Notes under the pieces: generated by a model
What the model was told of the DNA's origin: nothing
Seen by the model: the letters and a program-made list of their open reading frames with translations, nothing else
Database searches by the model: none
Shown: in pieces, positions 18,614 through 26,836 of the stretch
How the letters are laid out: the number at the start of each line of letters is the position of its first letter
Numbering within the stretch: position 1 is the first letter of the stretch
Assembly (NCBI GenBank): GCA_022571845.1
Contig: JACZXB010000001.1
Coordinates: 395,037-459,036, forward strand
From: Candidatus Zixiibacteriota bacterium
GTDB taxonomy: Bacteria > Zixibacteria > MSB-5A5 > GN15 > FEB-12
Length of the DNA: 64,000 bases
Direction: 5' to 3'
Position numbers and translations under genes: made by a program

Positions 18614-19378
18614 TTACCTGGTCACCTCATCGTATCGCGCTCTTAGTTTTTGCATATCTTTCCAGGTCTCTCTCTTGTAAGCCTGAAAGCGAAGCAGCGC
18701 CGCCGGATGATAGGTAACCAAAACTTCAGCGCCCATAAAATTGTGCCATTGTCCGCGAAGTTTCCCCAGAGGAGTCTTTGTATCGAGCAGCCTCTGGGCG
18801 GCTACCCGTCCCAGCGCGCAAATTAGTTTTGGTTTTATAAGGCGCAGCTGCTCTATCAAGTAGGGATTGCAGGCTTCCATCTCTTCGGGCAGCGGGTCTC
18901 TGTTTTCCGGAGGGCGGCATTTGACCATGTTGAGGATGTAAACGTCGGCTCTTGTAAATTTTATCGCTTCCAAAATTTTATCGAGCAGTTTGCCGGCTCG
19001 TCCTACAAACGGCTCCCCTTGTAAATCTTCGTCACGCCCGGGGCCTTCGCCAATAAACACCAGATCAGCATTAGGGTTGCCCACTCCATAGACAAACTTG
19101 TTGCGCGTTTTGCCCAGCGGGCATTTCTGGCAGTTGCATATCTGCTGGTAGTGTGCCTCAAGCGAATCAAACTCGGGTTCTCCCAGAACTGAAGTATCGA
19201 ATTCGCTAAACAGTTCTGCCTCACTGGCTATGTACGAAACAACAGTTTGTCCATCACATTTATTAATATGTGACTTACCTGAGTTTCTATTAATAATAAT
19301 TTCGCTGGTGCCAATTTCAAGTTGCGATTTGACTGCGCGTTTAAGCAGCCGATGAATGTTGTCCGGTTTTATGCTCAT
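18614..19378 (-). CDS. Type-4 uracil-DNA glycosylase (iron-sulphur)
   Basis: Removes uracil from DNA to start base-excision repair. 254 residues: an N-terminal extension of about 80 residues and then the family-4 fold. Motif A is [20 protein letters not shown]. The HPAALLRF motif near the end contains the second conserved His-Pro. Four Cys that would bind a [4Fe-4S] cluster appear as CNCQKC (two used), the Cys of KCRPPENR and that of EACNPYL. The N-terminal part shows no clear fold. It directly precedes dnaB and follows coaBC by 24 bp. Confidence 0.92.
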   Translation of the reverse strand: MSIKPDNIHRLLKRAVKSQLEIGTSEIIINRNSGKSHINKCDGQTVVSYIASEAELFSEFDTSVLGEPEFDSLEAHYQQICNCQKCPLGKTRNKFVYGVGNPNADLVFIGEGPGRDEDLQGEPFVGRAGKLLDKILEAIKFTRADVYILNMVKCRPPENRDPLPEEMEACNPYLIEQLRLIKPKLICALGRVAAQRLLDTKTPLGKLRGQWHNFMGAEVLVTYHPAALLRFQAYKRETWKDMQKLRARYDEVTR

Positions 19379-19402
19379 AAAATGAAACGTATACCGAACA
19401 AC

Positions 19403-20608
19403 TTAAATCATAGATGAGACTTTCTCAAGTATTTTTCGCGAAGTTTCCAACTTGGACATAAGTTTCCACTGCTCGGGCTGATTGTTCCTGGCAATGAAAG
19501 TCACCTGATTACTGTCGGTGTTAAAGCCGGTTGTTGTGGATACTTTGTTGACAACTATGGCGTCAAGATTTTTCTCGTTGAGTTTTTTGGTGGCATTGGC
19601 AATGGCATCAGAAGTTTCAAGTGCAAAGCCTATCACTAACTGGCTCTTTCTCTTGCCGTTTGAGAGTGATTTTAGGATATCGACCGTCGGTTGCAGCAAC
19701 AGCTTAAGTCCGTTGCTGTTTCGCTTAATTTTTTCTGAAGCTTCGTTCTCGGGCTTAAAATCCGATGGTGCGGCTGCCATTATGAGGCAGTCTGTATTCG
19801 CAAATTCTTTGGTGACAGCCTGATAGAGCTGTTCAGTAGATTCTATCGGAATAAATTTAGCGCCTGAGGGTGGAGCGAGTGAACTTGGACCGCTGATAAG
19901 CGTGGTCTCGGCTCCCAGTTCGATGGCAGCCTGTGCCAGGGCGTAACCCATTTTGCCCGACGAGTAATTGCTTATAAAACGAACGGCATCAATCTTTTCT
20001 CGGGTGGGACCGGCCGTTATCAACACTTTTTTGCCGCTAAGACTCTTTTTTTTTACTTTTAGAGATGACAGCTGAGCTTTAATCGCTTCGAAAATTTCTT
20101 CCGGCTCGGCCATTCTTCCGACACCCTCGTGGTCGCAGGCCATTTCGCCTTCGACAGGGTCCACAAACTTATGCCCCAGTTCTTTTAAGTAGTTGTAGTT
20201 TTTCTGAGTCACCGGATTTTCCCACATGCCGGGGTTCATGGCCGGGGCTATCAGGATTGGGTTGCGGTGAGCCGTGACTACCGTTGTCAGCAAGTCATCT
20301 GAAATGCCTGTGGCTATTTTTCCCATAAAATTGGCCGTAGCAGGCGCGATTATTATCAACTCGGCCCAGTCTGAATAATCTATATGACGGGTGGCCACAT
20401 ATTCATCTTCAGGAAACATTTTAACGGCTACCGGCTGCTGTGAAACCGACTCCAAAGTAAGCGGAGTAATAAACTTAGTGGCCGCTGCGGTCATTATCAC
20501 CTGCACCGAGGCTCCGTCTTTATAAAGCAGCCGAACCAGATTCGGAACTTTATAGCAGGACACCCCGCCGCTTAAACCGACGACCAGCTGTCTGCCGGAA
20601 AGAGACAT
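19403..20608 (-). CDS. coaBC: Bifunctional phosphopantothenoylcysteine decarboxylase/synthetase
   Basis: Two consecutive steps of coenzyme A synthesis. The N-terminal FMN-dependent decarboxylase half (CoaC, to about residue 190) starts with VVGLSGGVSCYK, has its catalytic His in ATRHIDYSDWAE and the PAMNPGMWENP motif. The C-terminal synthetase half (CoaB) starts with KKVLITAGPTREKID and has SNYSSGKMGYALA and AAAPSDFKP. 401 residues, normal. It follows the DUF494 gene by 8 bp. Confidence 0.97.
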   Translation of the reverse strand: MSLSGRQLVVGLSGGVSCYKVPNLVRLLYKDGASVQVIMTAAATKFITPLTLESVSQQPVAVKMFPEDEYVATRHIDYSDWAELIIIAPATANFMGKIATGISDDLLTTVVTAHRNPILIAPAMNPGMWENPVTQKNYNYLKELGHKFVDPVEGEMACDHEGVGRMAEPEEIFEAIKAQLSSLKVKKKSLSGKKVLITAGPTREKIDAVRFISNYSSGKMGYALAQAAIELGAETTLISGPSSLAPPSGAKFIPIESTEQLYQAVTKEFANTDCLIMAAAPSDFKPENEASEKIKRNSNGLKLLLQPTVDILKSLSNGKRKSQLVIGFALETSDAIANATKKLNEKNLDAIVVNKVSTTTGFNTDSNQVTFIARNNQPEQWKLMSKLETSRKILEKVSSMI

Positions 20609-20616
20609 ATTCTAAT

Positions 20617-21090
20617 TTAGTGGAAATTTTTCCTGTAGGAAGCGGAATCCGAAGATATCTCTTCGATATCTGCACCGCCCAGCTCTGGAAATACTACCGA
20701 GGAGACCAAGAGCTTCATCTGGCTTTCACTCATCGGGTAAGTGCCTATCTGTGAAGCCTTTTCCAGAATCAACTCCATATCCAGATCAGTTATGAGGTTC
20801 AGATTTTTGAGCTTTAGAACATATCCGAAAGCAGCCGGGGAAATTTGCTGCCGCTCGACTGAGCTTAAGAGTCTCAGCGATTTAGGTTTTTCCGGAAATT
20901 TATCAAAATACTTTTCGGGATTGCCGTGCAGTCTCTCAAGCATCCATTTGTAGGCCGAGCTTATTTCTGAGTCAGAATAGCCCATCAGCTCCAGAGTATC
21001 TGACAGTTCATCAGGGTGGAAATTCTCTTTGGCCCCCTGTTGCAGGAAATCCATCAGAAAAACTACTATTTCTAATATCCTGTTTCTCAT
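20617..21090 (-). CDS. DUF494 (Smg-like) protein
   Basis: 157 residues of a small cytoplasmic family related to E. coli Smg. The N-terminal VVFLMDFLQQG and the pattern ELMGYSDSEISSAYKWMLERL are typical. Homologues are often near dprA/topA or def/fmt and their role is uncertain. Here it is the first gene before coaBC, with its own promoter at 21125-21153. No catalytic signature is visible. Confidence 0.85.
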   Translation of the reverse strand: MRNRILEIVVFLMDFLQQGAKENFHPDELSDTLELMGYSDSEISSAYKWMLERLHGNPEKYFDKFPEKPKSLRLLSSVERQQISPAAFGYVLKLKNLNLITDLDMELILEKASQIGTYPMSESQMKLLVSSVVFPELGGADIEEISSDSASYRKNFH

Positions 21091-21124
21091 AGCTACTTAC
21101 AAAAACTTATCGACAGTCACCTAA

Positions 21125-21153
21125 AAGATATGACCACATATTTTTTTATGCAA
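21125..21153 (-). promoter_or_regulatory. Sigma70-like promoter for DUF494-coaBC-UDG-dnaB-tgt
   Basis: TTGCAT (21153-21148), a 17-nt spacer and TATCTT (21130-21125). Predicted start is near 21118, 28 nt before the DUF494 ATG. No ribosome-binding site is obvious in that leader. Confidence 0.42.
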
Positions 21154-21180
21154 GGGAACTATTGAGATAGTGTCCAAATT

Positions 21181-21825
21181 TTAATCAAGCTTCTTCCACT
21201 CAGGCAGTTCAATCTGCTCGACAGGAGCTCCTGAGAATCCTCTGAAAACTGCCACAACTTCAATTGTCTCAGCAAGTTTGAAAAACAGAGCCTTAGGGCG
21301 GGGAATCTTGAAATCGTCAAGTTTGATCGCAAACTCTGCTCTCACTTTTATTGATTCACTTTTAGAATTTGTGAGACTTCTCACTATAGTAAGGTCTGCC
21401 TCAATTTCACGATAAACCCCGTGAATATAAAACTTGCCGATTACTCTGGCAGTATATATTGAATCAGCGACGCTAAGAGAAATCACGGGCACAAGAGAAT
21501 CAACCTGGAAATATGCGAATGGATACTTTTCAGTATGCAGATGATTGTCGCGCATATGTCCATCACGGGTTGCAATGCCTGTCTTGAGTGTTCGCAGGTC
21601 AACAGCCAACAGGCCGCTTATGCTTCCTTCCGGATTTTCGGGGTCGAAACTGAACATGCCCGAAACATTTTGAGTTTTACCAGCAACGAATTCCAGCCGG
21701 GCCGTGGAATTGAAGTAGACGGTGTCGCCGGTATATGTTGGGTCAAGGTTATAACGTTCTGCTGCAACAGTAGTCCCCAGCAGAAGGACAACTATGAAAC
21801 TTCCTATAATTGATCTCACTCGCAT
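21181..21825 (-). CDS. YceI-family periplasmic protein
   Basis: 214 residues with a signal peptide (cleavage probably after TVAA). The remainder fits the YceI lipocalin-like fold: TRLEF-type opening strands, then the family hallmark region DLRTLKTGIATRDGHMRDNHLHTEKYP, and later IHGVYREIEADLTI and DDFKIPRPKALF. YceI proteins bind long isoprenoid chains, such as polyprenyl or quinone-like lipids, in the periplasm. It lies 10 bp behind a cytochrome-like lipoprotein gene in a three-gene export operon, which suggests a link to electron carriers; this is inference. Confidence 0.85.
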   Translation of the reverse strand: MRVRSIIGSFIVVLLLGTTVAAERYNLDPTYTGDTVYFNSTARLEFVAGKTQNVSGMFSFDPENPEGSISGLLAVDLRTLKTGIATRDGHMRDNHLHTEKYPFAYFQVDSLVPVISLSVADSIYTARVIGKFYIHGVYREIEADLTIVRSLTNSKSESIKVRAEFAIKLDDFKIPRPKALFFKLAETIEVVAVFRGFSGAPVEQIELPEWKKLD

Positions 21826-21835
21826 GAGTTGCGTC

Positions 21836-22537
21836 TTAATTGTCGAGTGCGCCTTGGTTTATCCAGTCTCTGATGGCTATTTGCTGCGCTGATGAGAGGG
21901 CGCCACCGCCAAAAGGCATCTGTGCATTAAAAGGTGGACTCGAAGTTGTCTTGGTATAAAGAGTGCTCAACGACGCATTTCCGGCTACTACTATAGTTCC
22001 ACCGATGTTGCCAGAAGCAGCTCTTATTTGAGCCCAGGTAGCCGTTCCCATATTTAGGCCGCCTTGAATTGGGGCGCTTCCATGGCAGGCCGAAATAGCA
22101 CAACTTGATACAAGAATAGGCCTGACAGCTGTTCCGTAACTTACGGCCAGAGCAACTGTTATATTTACGACTTCGCTGTCAGTTGCAGCAGTATCGAAGG
22201 CATAAAAAGTAATAGTAGCCACACCAATCTGACCCACTGTAGGGGTCCAGCTAAAGCTTCCAGTCCCGTTATTGTTATCTGTAAATGATGCGCCTGTGGG
22301 CAAAGTAGAAGTTGTCAGAGTCGGGGCGGGGCCGTCGGCATCTGTTGCAGTGACATTAAAAGCCAAATTAATACCGACAGCTGCTGAACGGCTTCCTATA
22401 GCAGCCAGCACTGGCGCCTGATTACCACCGCCACCACCACCATCGGTCGGAGAGCCGCTGTCTGAACAGCCGTAAGAGATTACCAGCAGCAGTCCAAATG
22501 AGAGCAAGCCCATTATTATTGTTAATTTCTGCATCAT
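21836..22537 (-). CDS. Lipoprotein with Ig-like and cytochrome-c-like domains
   Basis: 233 residues. The signal peptide ends in a Cys (VISYGC) that is probably lipidated. A Ser/Gly-rich linker follows, then a putative Ig-like (cadherin-type) domain of about 90 residues (AVGINLAFNVTATDADGP...). The C-terminal 100 residues look like a Planctomycete-type cytochrome domain. The haem motif is CAISACH, that is CX4CH instead of CXXCH. A likely axial Met is in QMPFGGG, and the protein ends with IRDWINQGA, as in that family. It lies between the haem-barrel gene and the YceI gene and probably faces the periplasm or cell surface. Confidence 0.78.
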   Translation of the reverse strand: MMQKLTIIMGLLSFGLLLVISYGCSDSGSPTDGGGGGGNQAPVLAAIGSRSAAVGINLAFNVTATDADGPAPTLTTSTLPTGASFTDNNNGTGSFSWTPTVGQIGVATITFYAFDTAATDSEVVNITVALAVSYGTAVRPILVSSCAISACHGSAPIQGGLNMGTATWAQIRAASGNIGGTIVVAGNASLSTLYTKTTSSPPFNAQMPFGGGALSSAQQIAIRDWINQGALDN

Positions 22538-22560
22538 ATATCCCTTTCCTATCTAATTTC

Positions 22561-23592
22561 TTAATAACCTACATGAAATTGGAGAAAGAAGTTATCCTCT
22601 CCTTCAAGCGGTCCGCTCGAATAGTAAGTATAGGACGGTCTGAATTGCACAAACGGAATCGGATAAAACTCCAGCGAAAAGCGCAGGAATTCGTTTACCC
22701 CGCTTTTAAGATCACGATCATCATCAAAGAAATTATATTCTGCTATCAGATAAAGTCCGTATTCGATTCTGGTTGTTAATCCGGCGTAAACTAAAAGCGA
22801 ATCATTGGCTTTACCGGCCAGATCAAGTTCACCCAGCAGAGTGAAGCGGTCATAGGACAAGCCGCCAAAAATTCCTTTGGTGTGTGGAAACGCTCCGTTT
22901 GAACCGTTTTGTTGTTCTGAAATCCTTGCCGAGAAACCGGCCAGAAAACTTAACGATTTGACATAGCCGGTTCTGAAAATATGAAAGGCACCGACAAACC
23001 GCTGGCCGGGGTTAAAAAATTCGACTGCTATGTTAGACCCTCCTATCTCGGCGCCAACAGAGACACCGTCAATATAGGCGTTGTAGGCAAAGTTTAATTG
23101 TGAACGGACAAAAGTATCAAAATCTGCCATTCTCAGTCCATAGGCCGGAAAAAAGCGGCCAATTTTGATATAGTACTTTTGGTGGTCCAGATAGAGCTGC
23201 ATATACTGTTCACTTGATCCATTTTCCCAGAAGCGCAGATGGTACATCAGGTCCTGGTATGGTTCAAAAGTAAGATAAGCGTCGGTCTGCAATCTGAAAA
23301 CGCGGCCACCCTCTTGTATACGATAACGGGAATCAAATCCGACCAGTACGCTTTCGGAAATTCTCGGCGAGTGGTATTTTTCTATAAAATAATTTTTTGT
23401 TTTCTGCAAAGTCAGTTCGTGAAAGGCTACGGCATGATTACCGAACTCTGTCCTTGCCCCGCCGCCGTTGGGATTAATGTGACAGGTTTTGCAAGCTAGT
23501 GACTGCTCTGCGGCAAGACGCGGCAGAGACTGCAATGTTGCTGCCATAATCAGAAATAAGACTAAGACCGGAGCGATAGTCCAGAGTTTCAA
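22561..23592 (-). CDS. Outer-membrane barrel with N-terminal cytochrome c haem motif
   Basis: 343 residues. After a signal sequence comes a single CKTCH haem-binding motif (residues 34-38), followed by NPNGGG and FGNH. The rest (residues 60-343) is rich in alternating beta strands such as YIKIGRFFPAYGLRM, VSVGAEIGGSNIAVEFF, TRIEYGLYLIAEYNFF and RFSLEFYPIPFVQFRPSYTYY, and it ends in FLQFHVGY with a terminal aromatic. This is a barrel with a haem plug or lid. The start is TTG with GGAG 9 nt upstream. It leads an operon with the cytochrome-like lipoprotein and YceI genes and may pass electrons across the outer membrane; this is inference. Confidence 0.75.
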   Translation of the reverse strand: MKLWTIAPVLVLFLIMAATLQSLPRLAAEQSLACKTCHINPNGGGARTEFGNHAVAFHELTLQKTKNYFIEKYHSPRISESVLVGFDSRYRIQEGGRVFRLQTDAYLTFEPYQDLMYHLRFWENGSSEQYMQLYLDHQKYYIKIGRFFPAYGLRMADFDTFVRSQLNFAYNAYIDGVSVGAEIGGSNIAVEFFNPGQRFVGAFHIFRTGYVKSLSFLAGFSARISEQQNGSNGAFPHTKGIFGGLSYDRFTLLGELDLAGKANDSLLVYAGLTTRIEYGLYLIAEYNFFDDDRDLKSGVNEFLRFSLEFYPIPFVQFRPSYTYYSSGPLEGEDNFFLQFHVGY

Positions 23593-23753
23593 AACTCGAT
23601 TCTCCTGCTGTTTTTCACAATTTAGGCTTAAGCTTTGAACGAAACTAAACAGACCCTTTACAATATCAAGTTTAATTCGTGTCTGACTAAATTCGGCGGT
23701 TGCTTCTGTAACAGAAAAAGAATCAAATTTGTTCTCAAAAACAAAAAAATCTT

Positions 23754-25322
23754 TTAGTGCTTAAAATGTCTTATTCCGGTAAAGACCATAGCTACCTTGG
23801 CTTTATCAGCAGCAGCTATGATTTTGTCGTCCGCTTTGGAGCCACCCGGCTGGATTATGGCCTTGATACCGGCCTCGGTGGCAACTTCAAGGCCATCGGT
23901 CATCGGAAAAAATGCATCCGAGGCCATTACAGCGCCAGCGGCCCTGTCTCCGGCACGTTTAACTGCCATGAATCCGGAATCTACTCGCGAGGTCTGCCCC
24001 ATGCCAATGCCAACAGTAGCGCCATCTTTGGCCAGCACTATCGCATTCGATTTGGTGTGCTTGACAACTTTCCAGGCAAAAAGTAAATCATCGATTTGCT
24101 TTTTGGTCGGAGCTTTTTTGGTGACGACTTTAAGGTCGTTGGCTTTGACTTCGGCATCATCTGCTGCTTGTGCCAGAAGTCCGCCTTGAATGTGACGGTA
24201 GCGGGTCAAATCTGTAGATTTCCCATTTGCGATTTCCGGCAAGGCCAGTAAACGGCGGGCTTTTTTCTTTTTCAAAAGTTTTAACGCCTCTTCGGTAAAC
24301 GACGGCGCCAGTATGCACTCCACAAACGGAGTTTCGTGCAGATGGTGGGCAGCATCAATATCTATCTCTCGATTCAGTCCGATGATTGAACCAAAGGCAG
24401 ATAGCGGGTCACTTTCATAGGCGGCCACGAATGCCAGAGCGATTGTCTTTCCGATGGCAGCGCCACAGGGGTTACTGTGTTTTAAAACGCAGGCAAATGG
24501 TTCTTTAAAAGCAAGCAGCAGCTCCAAGCAGGCATCAAGATCGTTATAGTTGTTGTAAGATAGTTCTTTTCCTGAGAGAATCTCCGCTTTGAGCAGGCTC
24601 GTTGACAGATAAGCCATATCCTGATAGAGTGCGGCCTGTTGATGAGGATTTTCGCCGTAGCGCAAGGCTGAATTGTAATCAAATCGCATCACCAAATCTC
24701 GAGGGAATTGCACACCGCCCTTTTCATCTTGAGCAAAATAATTTGCTATGGCGGCATCATAATCGGCAGTCAGTGCAAAAGCCTTCTTGGCGCATTTTCT
24801 TTTAAACGAGGAATCAGTAGCGCCAACGTTGCCTCTTATCTGCTCTAAAAGTTCCGCGTAATCTTCAGTGTCTACCACCACCGTAACGCTGTCATGATTT
24901 TTTGCAGCAGCACGTATCATAGTCGGCCCGCCGATATCGATATTTTCTACCGCTTCAGCATCGGTCACGTCTGGCCTGGCAACAGTCTCTTTAAACGGAT
25001 AGAGGTTTACAATTATCAGGTCGATACTTCGCGACTCAGCTCTGACCAGTTGCTCGACATCTTCGGGGTTGTCTCTTCGATGAAGAATGCCAGTGTAAAT
25101 TTTTGGATGAAGAGTTTTGACGCGCCCGCCCATTACCTCGGGGAAGCCGGTAAAAGAAGAAACAGATACGGCCGGGATATTGTTTTCTTTGAGCAGTTTC
25201 AGAGTTCCGCCGGTTGAAATTATTTCGATACCCAGTTGGTGCAGCGCCTGGCCCAGTTCTACTATGCCGGTTTTATTAAATACTGAAATCAGCGCCCGTT
25301 TTATTTTGTTAGTTTTAGCCAT
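23754..25322 (-). CDS. purH: Bifunctional AICAR transformylase/IMP cyclohydrolase
   Basis: The last two steps of IMP synthesis. 522 residues, the usual size. The N-terminal cyclohydrolase domain has ALISVFNKTGIVELG and STGGTLKLL. The transformylase domain has RYGENPHQQA, LSYNNYNDLDA and KHSNPCGAA, with GIGMGQTSRVDS and the C-terminal QPGGSKADDKII. It starts 2 bp after the purC stop, so it is the last gene of the purN-purC-purH run. Confidence 0.98.
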   Translation of the reverse strand: MAKTNKIKRALISVFNKTGIVELGQALHQLGIEIISTGGTLKLLKENNIPAVSVSSFTGFPEVMGGRVKTLHPKIYTGILHRRDNPEDVEQLVRAESRSIDLIIVNLYPFKETVARPDVTDAEAVENIDIGGPTMIRAAAKNHDSVTVVVDTEDYAELLEQIRGNVGATDSSFKRKCAKKAFALTADYDAAIANYFAQDEKGGVQFPRDLVMRFDYNSALRYGENPHQQAALYQDMAYLSTSLLKAEILSGKELSYNNYNDLDACLELLLAFKEPFACVLKHSNPCGAAIGKTIALAFVAAYESDPLSAFGSIIGLNREIDIDAAHHLHETPFVECILAPSFTEEALKLLKKKKARRLLALPEIANGKSTDLTRYRHIQGGLLAQAADDAEVKANDLKVVTKKAPTKKQIDDLLFAWKVVKHTKSNAIVLAKDGATVGIGMGQTSRVDSGFMAVKRAGDRAAGAVMASDAFFPMTDGLEVATEAGIKAIIQPGGSKADDKIIAAADKAKVAMVFTGIRHFKH

Positions 25323-25323
25323 C

Positions 25324-26235
25324 TTAGTTTTTACCTGTCAGAAGTTCTTGAACTTGTTTGTAGCGCCGGTTGGTTTCGGTGACAACATTTTCAGGAAGTT
25401 TTGGTCCGGGCGCTTTTTTGTCCCAGTCAAGTGTCTCCAGATAATCTCTGATAGGTTGTTTGTCAAATGAAGGCTGCCCTTGGCCAATTTCATATTTATC
25501 AGCCGGCCAGAAGCGGCTTGAGTCCGGCGAGAGAACCTCGTCTATCAAAATAAAATTGCCATTATGAAAACCAAATTCAAATTTGGTGTCGGCAATAATT
25601 ATTCCTTTGGTCAGAGCGTAGTCGGCGGCCTCAGAGTAAATTTGCAGTGATTTTTCACGGCACAACTCGGCAGTTTCTTTTCCGATCAGATCAATCAGCT
25701 GCTGGAAACTGATGTTCTCATCATGACCGCTGTCATTTTTCGAAGACGGCGTAAACAAAGTCTCCGGAAGTTTTTCAGATTCCTGTAAATCCGCAGAAAA
25801 TTCAAATCCATGCACTATGTTTGAATTTTCTTTTCTGACCGCTCCCAGTTCTTTCCACATTGAACCCGAAATGTATCCTCGCACAATGCACTCGGCGTCG
25901 ATGCGTTCGGCTTTAACAACTATCATCGAACGGCCTTCGAGCTGGTCTCTATATTTATGCAGTTCGCCGGGATATTCGTCAACATTGGCCGTAACCAGAT
26001 GGTTACCGACAACATCTTTTAAAAAGTCAAACCAAAATAATGACATCTTGGTTAAAACTTCCCCTTTGCCTGGTATACCGTTGGGCAGGACTACGTCAAA
26101 CGCCGAGATTCTGTCTGAGGCTACAAACAGAAGCTGGTCGCCCAGGTCATAGATGTCGCGCACCTTCCCTCTGGCAAACAGCGGATACTCTTTGATATCT
26201 GTGCTCATGACCACTTGTGAATCAGTTATTGTCAT
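25324..26235 (-). CDS. purC: SAICAR synthase
   Basis: Joins CAIR and aspartate in purine synthesis. 303 residues, the longer yeast-like form of the enzyme rather than the short E. coli type of about 237. Motifs are ARGKVRDIYDL, DRISAFDVVLPNGIPGKG, ECIVRGYISGSMWKE and IIADTKFEFG. The start at 26235 is supported by a very good GAGGAG ribosome-binding site and overlaps the end of purN by 14 bp. A later Met (26208) has no such site. Confidence 0.97.
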   Translation of the reverse strand: MTITDSQVVMSTDIKEYPLFARGKVRDIYDLGDQLLFVASDRISAFDVVLPNGIPGKGEVLTKMSLFWFDFLKDVVGNHLVTANVDEYPGELHKYRDQLEGRSMIVVKAERIDAECIVRGYISGSMWKELGAVRKENSNIVHGFEFSADLQESEKLPETLFTPSSKNDSGHDENISFQQLIDLIGKETAELCREKSLQIYSEAADYALTKGIIIADTKFEFGFHNGNFILIDEVLSPDSSRFWPADKYEIGQGQPSFDKQPIRDYLETLDWDKKAPGPKLPENVVTETNRRYKQVQELLTGKN

Positions 26236-26830
26236 ATTCTCCTCGTATGAACTTACCTAATATTTTCGGATACTCTTCATGTTCTTTTATCAGAACTCTT
26301 TCCTGTAAACTTTCCGGTGTGTCGTTTTCTAATACAGGCAGATTAAACTGCTCGATGATACGGCCGTGGTCATAGGCTTCGTCAACAATATGAAATGTAA
26401 GGCCGGTCTCTTTATCTCCTGAAGCCAGTACCGCCTCGTGCACGTGCCGGCCATACATCCCCTGGCCGCCATATTTTGGCAACAGCGCCGGATGCATGTT
26501 TATGATTTTTCCATTATAAGTTGAGACTAACTCTGATGAAAGTAATCTCAGGTAACCCGCTAAAGCGATATAGTCGATTTTGTGTTCTTTAAGTTTCTCA
26601 AGCAAATCTTGAGACGCTTCTGACTTTGATTCATATTTTTTCTCTCTGAAAACAAACGTTGGTATTTCTGCATTTTCGGCACGGGTTAATCCGAACGCAT
26701 TTTGGTTACTTGAAACTACCAATGAAATTTCTGCGGACAGTTTGCCGGCTTTTGAGGCATCTATCAGCGCTTGCAAGTTAGTTCCTCCGCCTGAAATAAA
26801 AACGGCAATCCTGATTTGTCCCTGGTTCAT
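26222..26830 (-). CDS. purN: Phosphoribosylglycinamide formyltransferase
   Basis: Transfers a formyl group from 10-formyltetrahydrofolate to GAR, the third step of purine synthesis. 202 residues, normal. Motifs are VFISGGGTNLQAL near the N-terminus, the catalytic NMHPALLP and the Asp in DEAYDHGRII. In place of the usual PKF-GKGMYG the loop reads PKYGGQGMYG. It starts 7 bp after gatB and overlaps purC. Confidence 0.97.
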   Translation of the reverse strand: MNQGQIRIAVFISGGGTNLQALIDASKAGKLSAEISLVVSSNQNAFGLTRAENAEIPTFVFREKKYESKSEASQDLLEKLKEHKIDYIALAGYLRLLSSELVSTYNGKIINMHPALLPKYGGQGMYGRHVHEAVLASGDKETGLTFHIVDEAYDHGRIIEQFNLPVLENDTPESLQERVLIKEHEEYPKILGKFIRGEYDNN

Positions 26831-26836
26831 AGCAGA

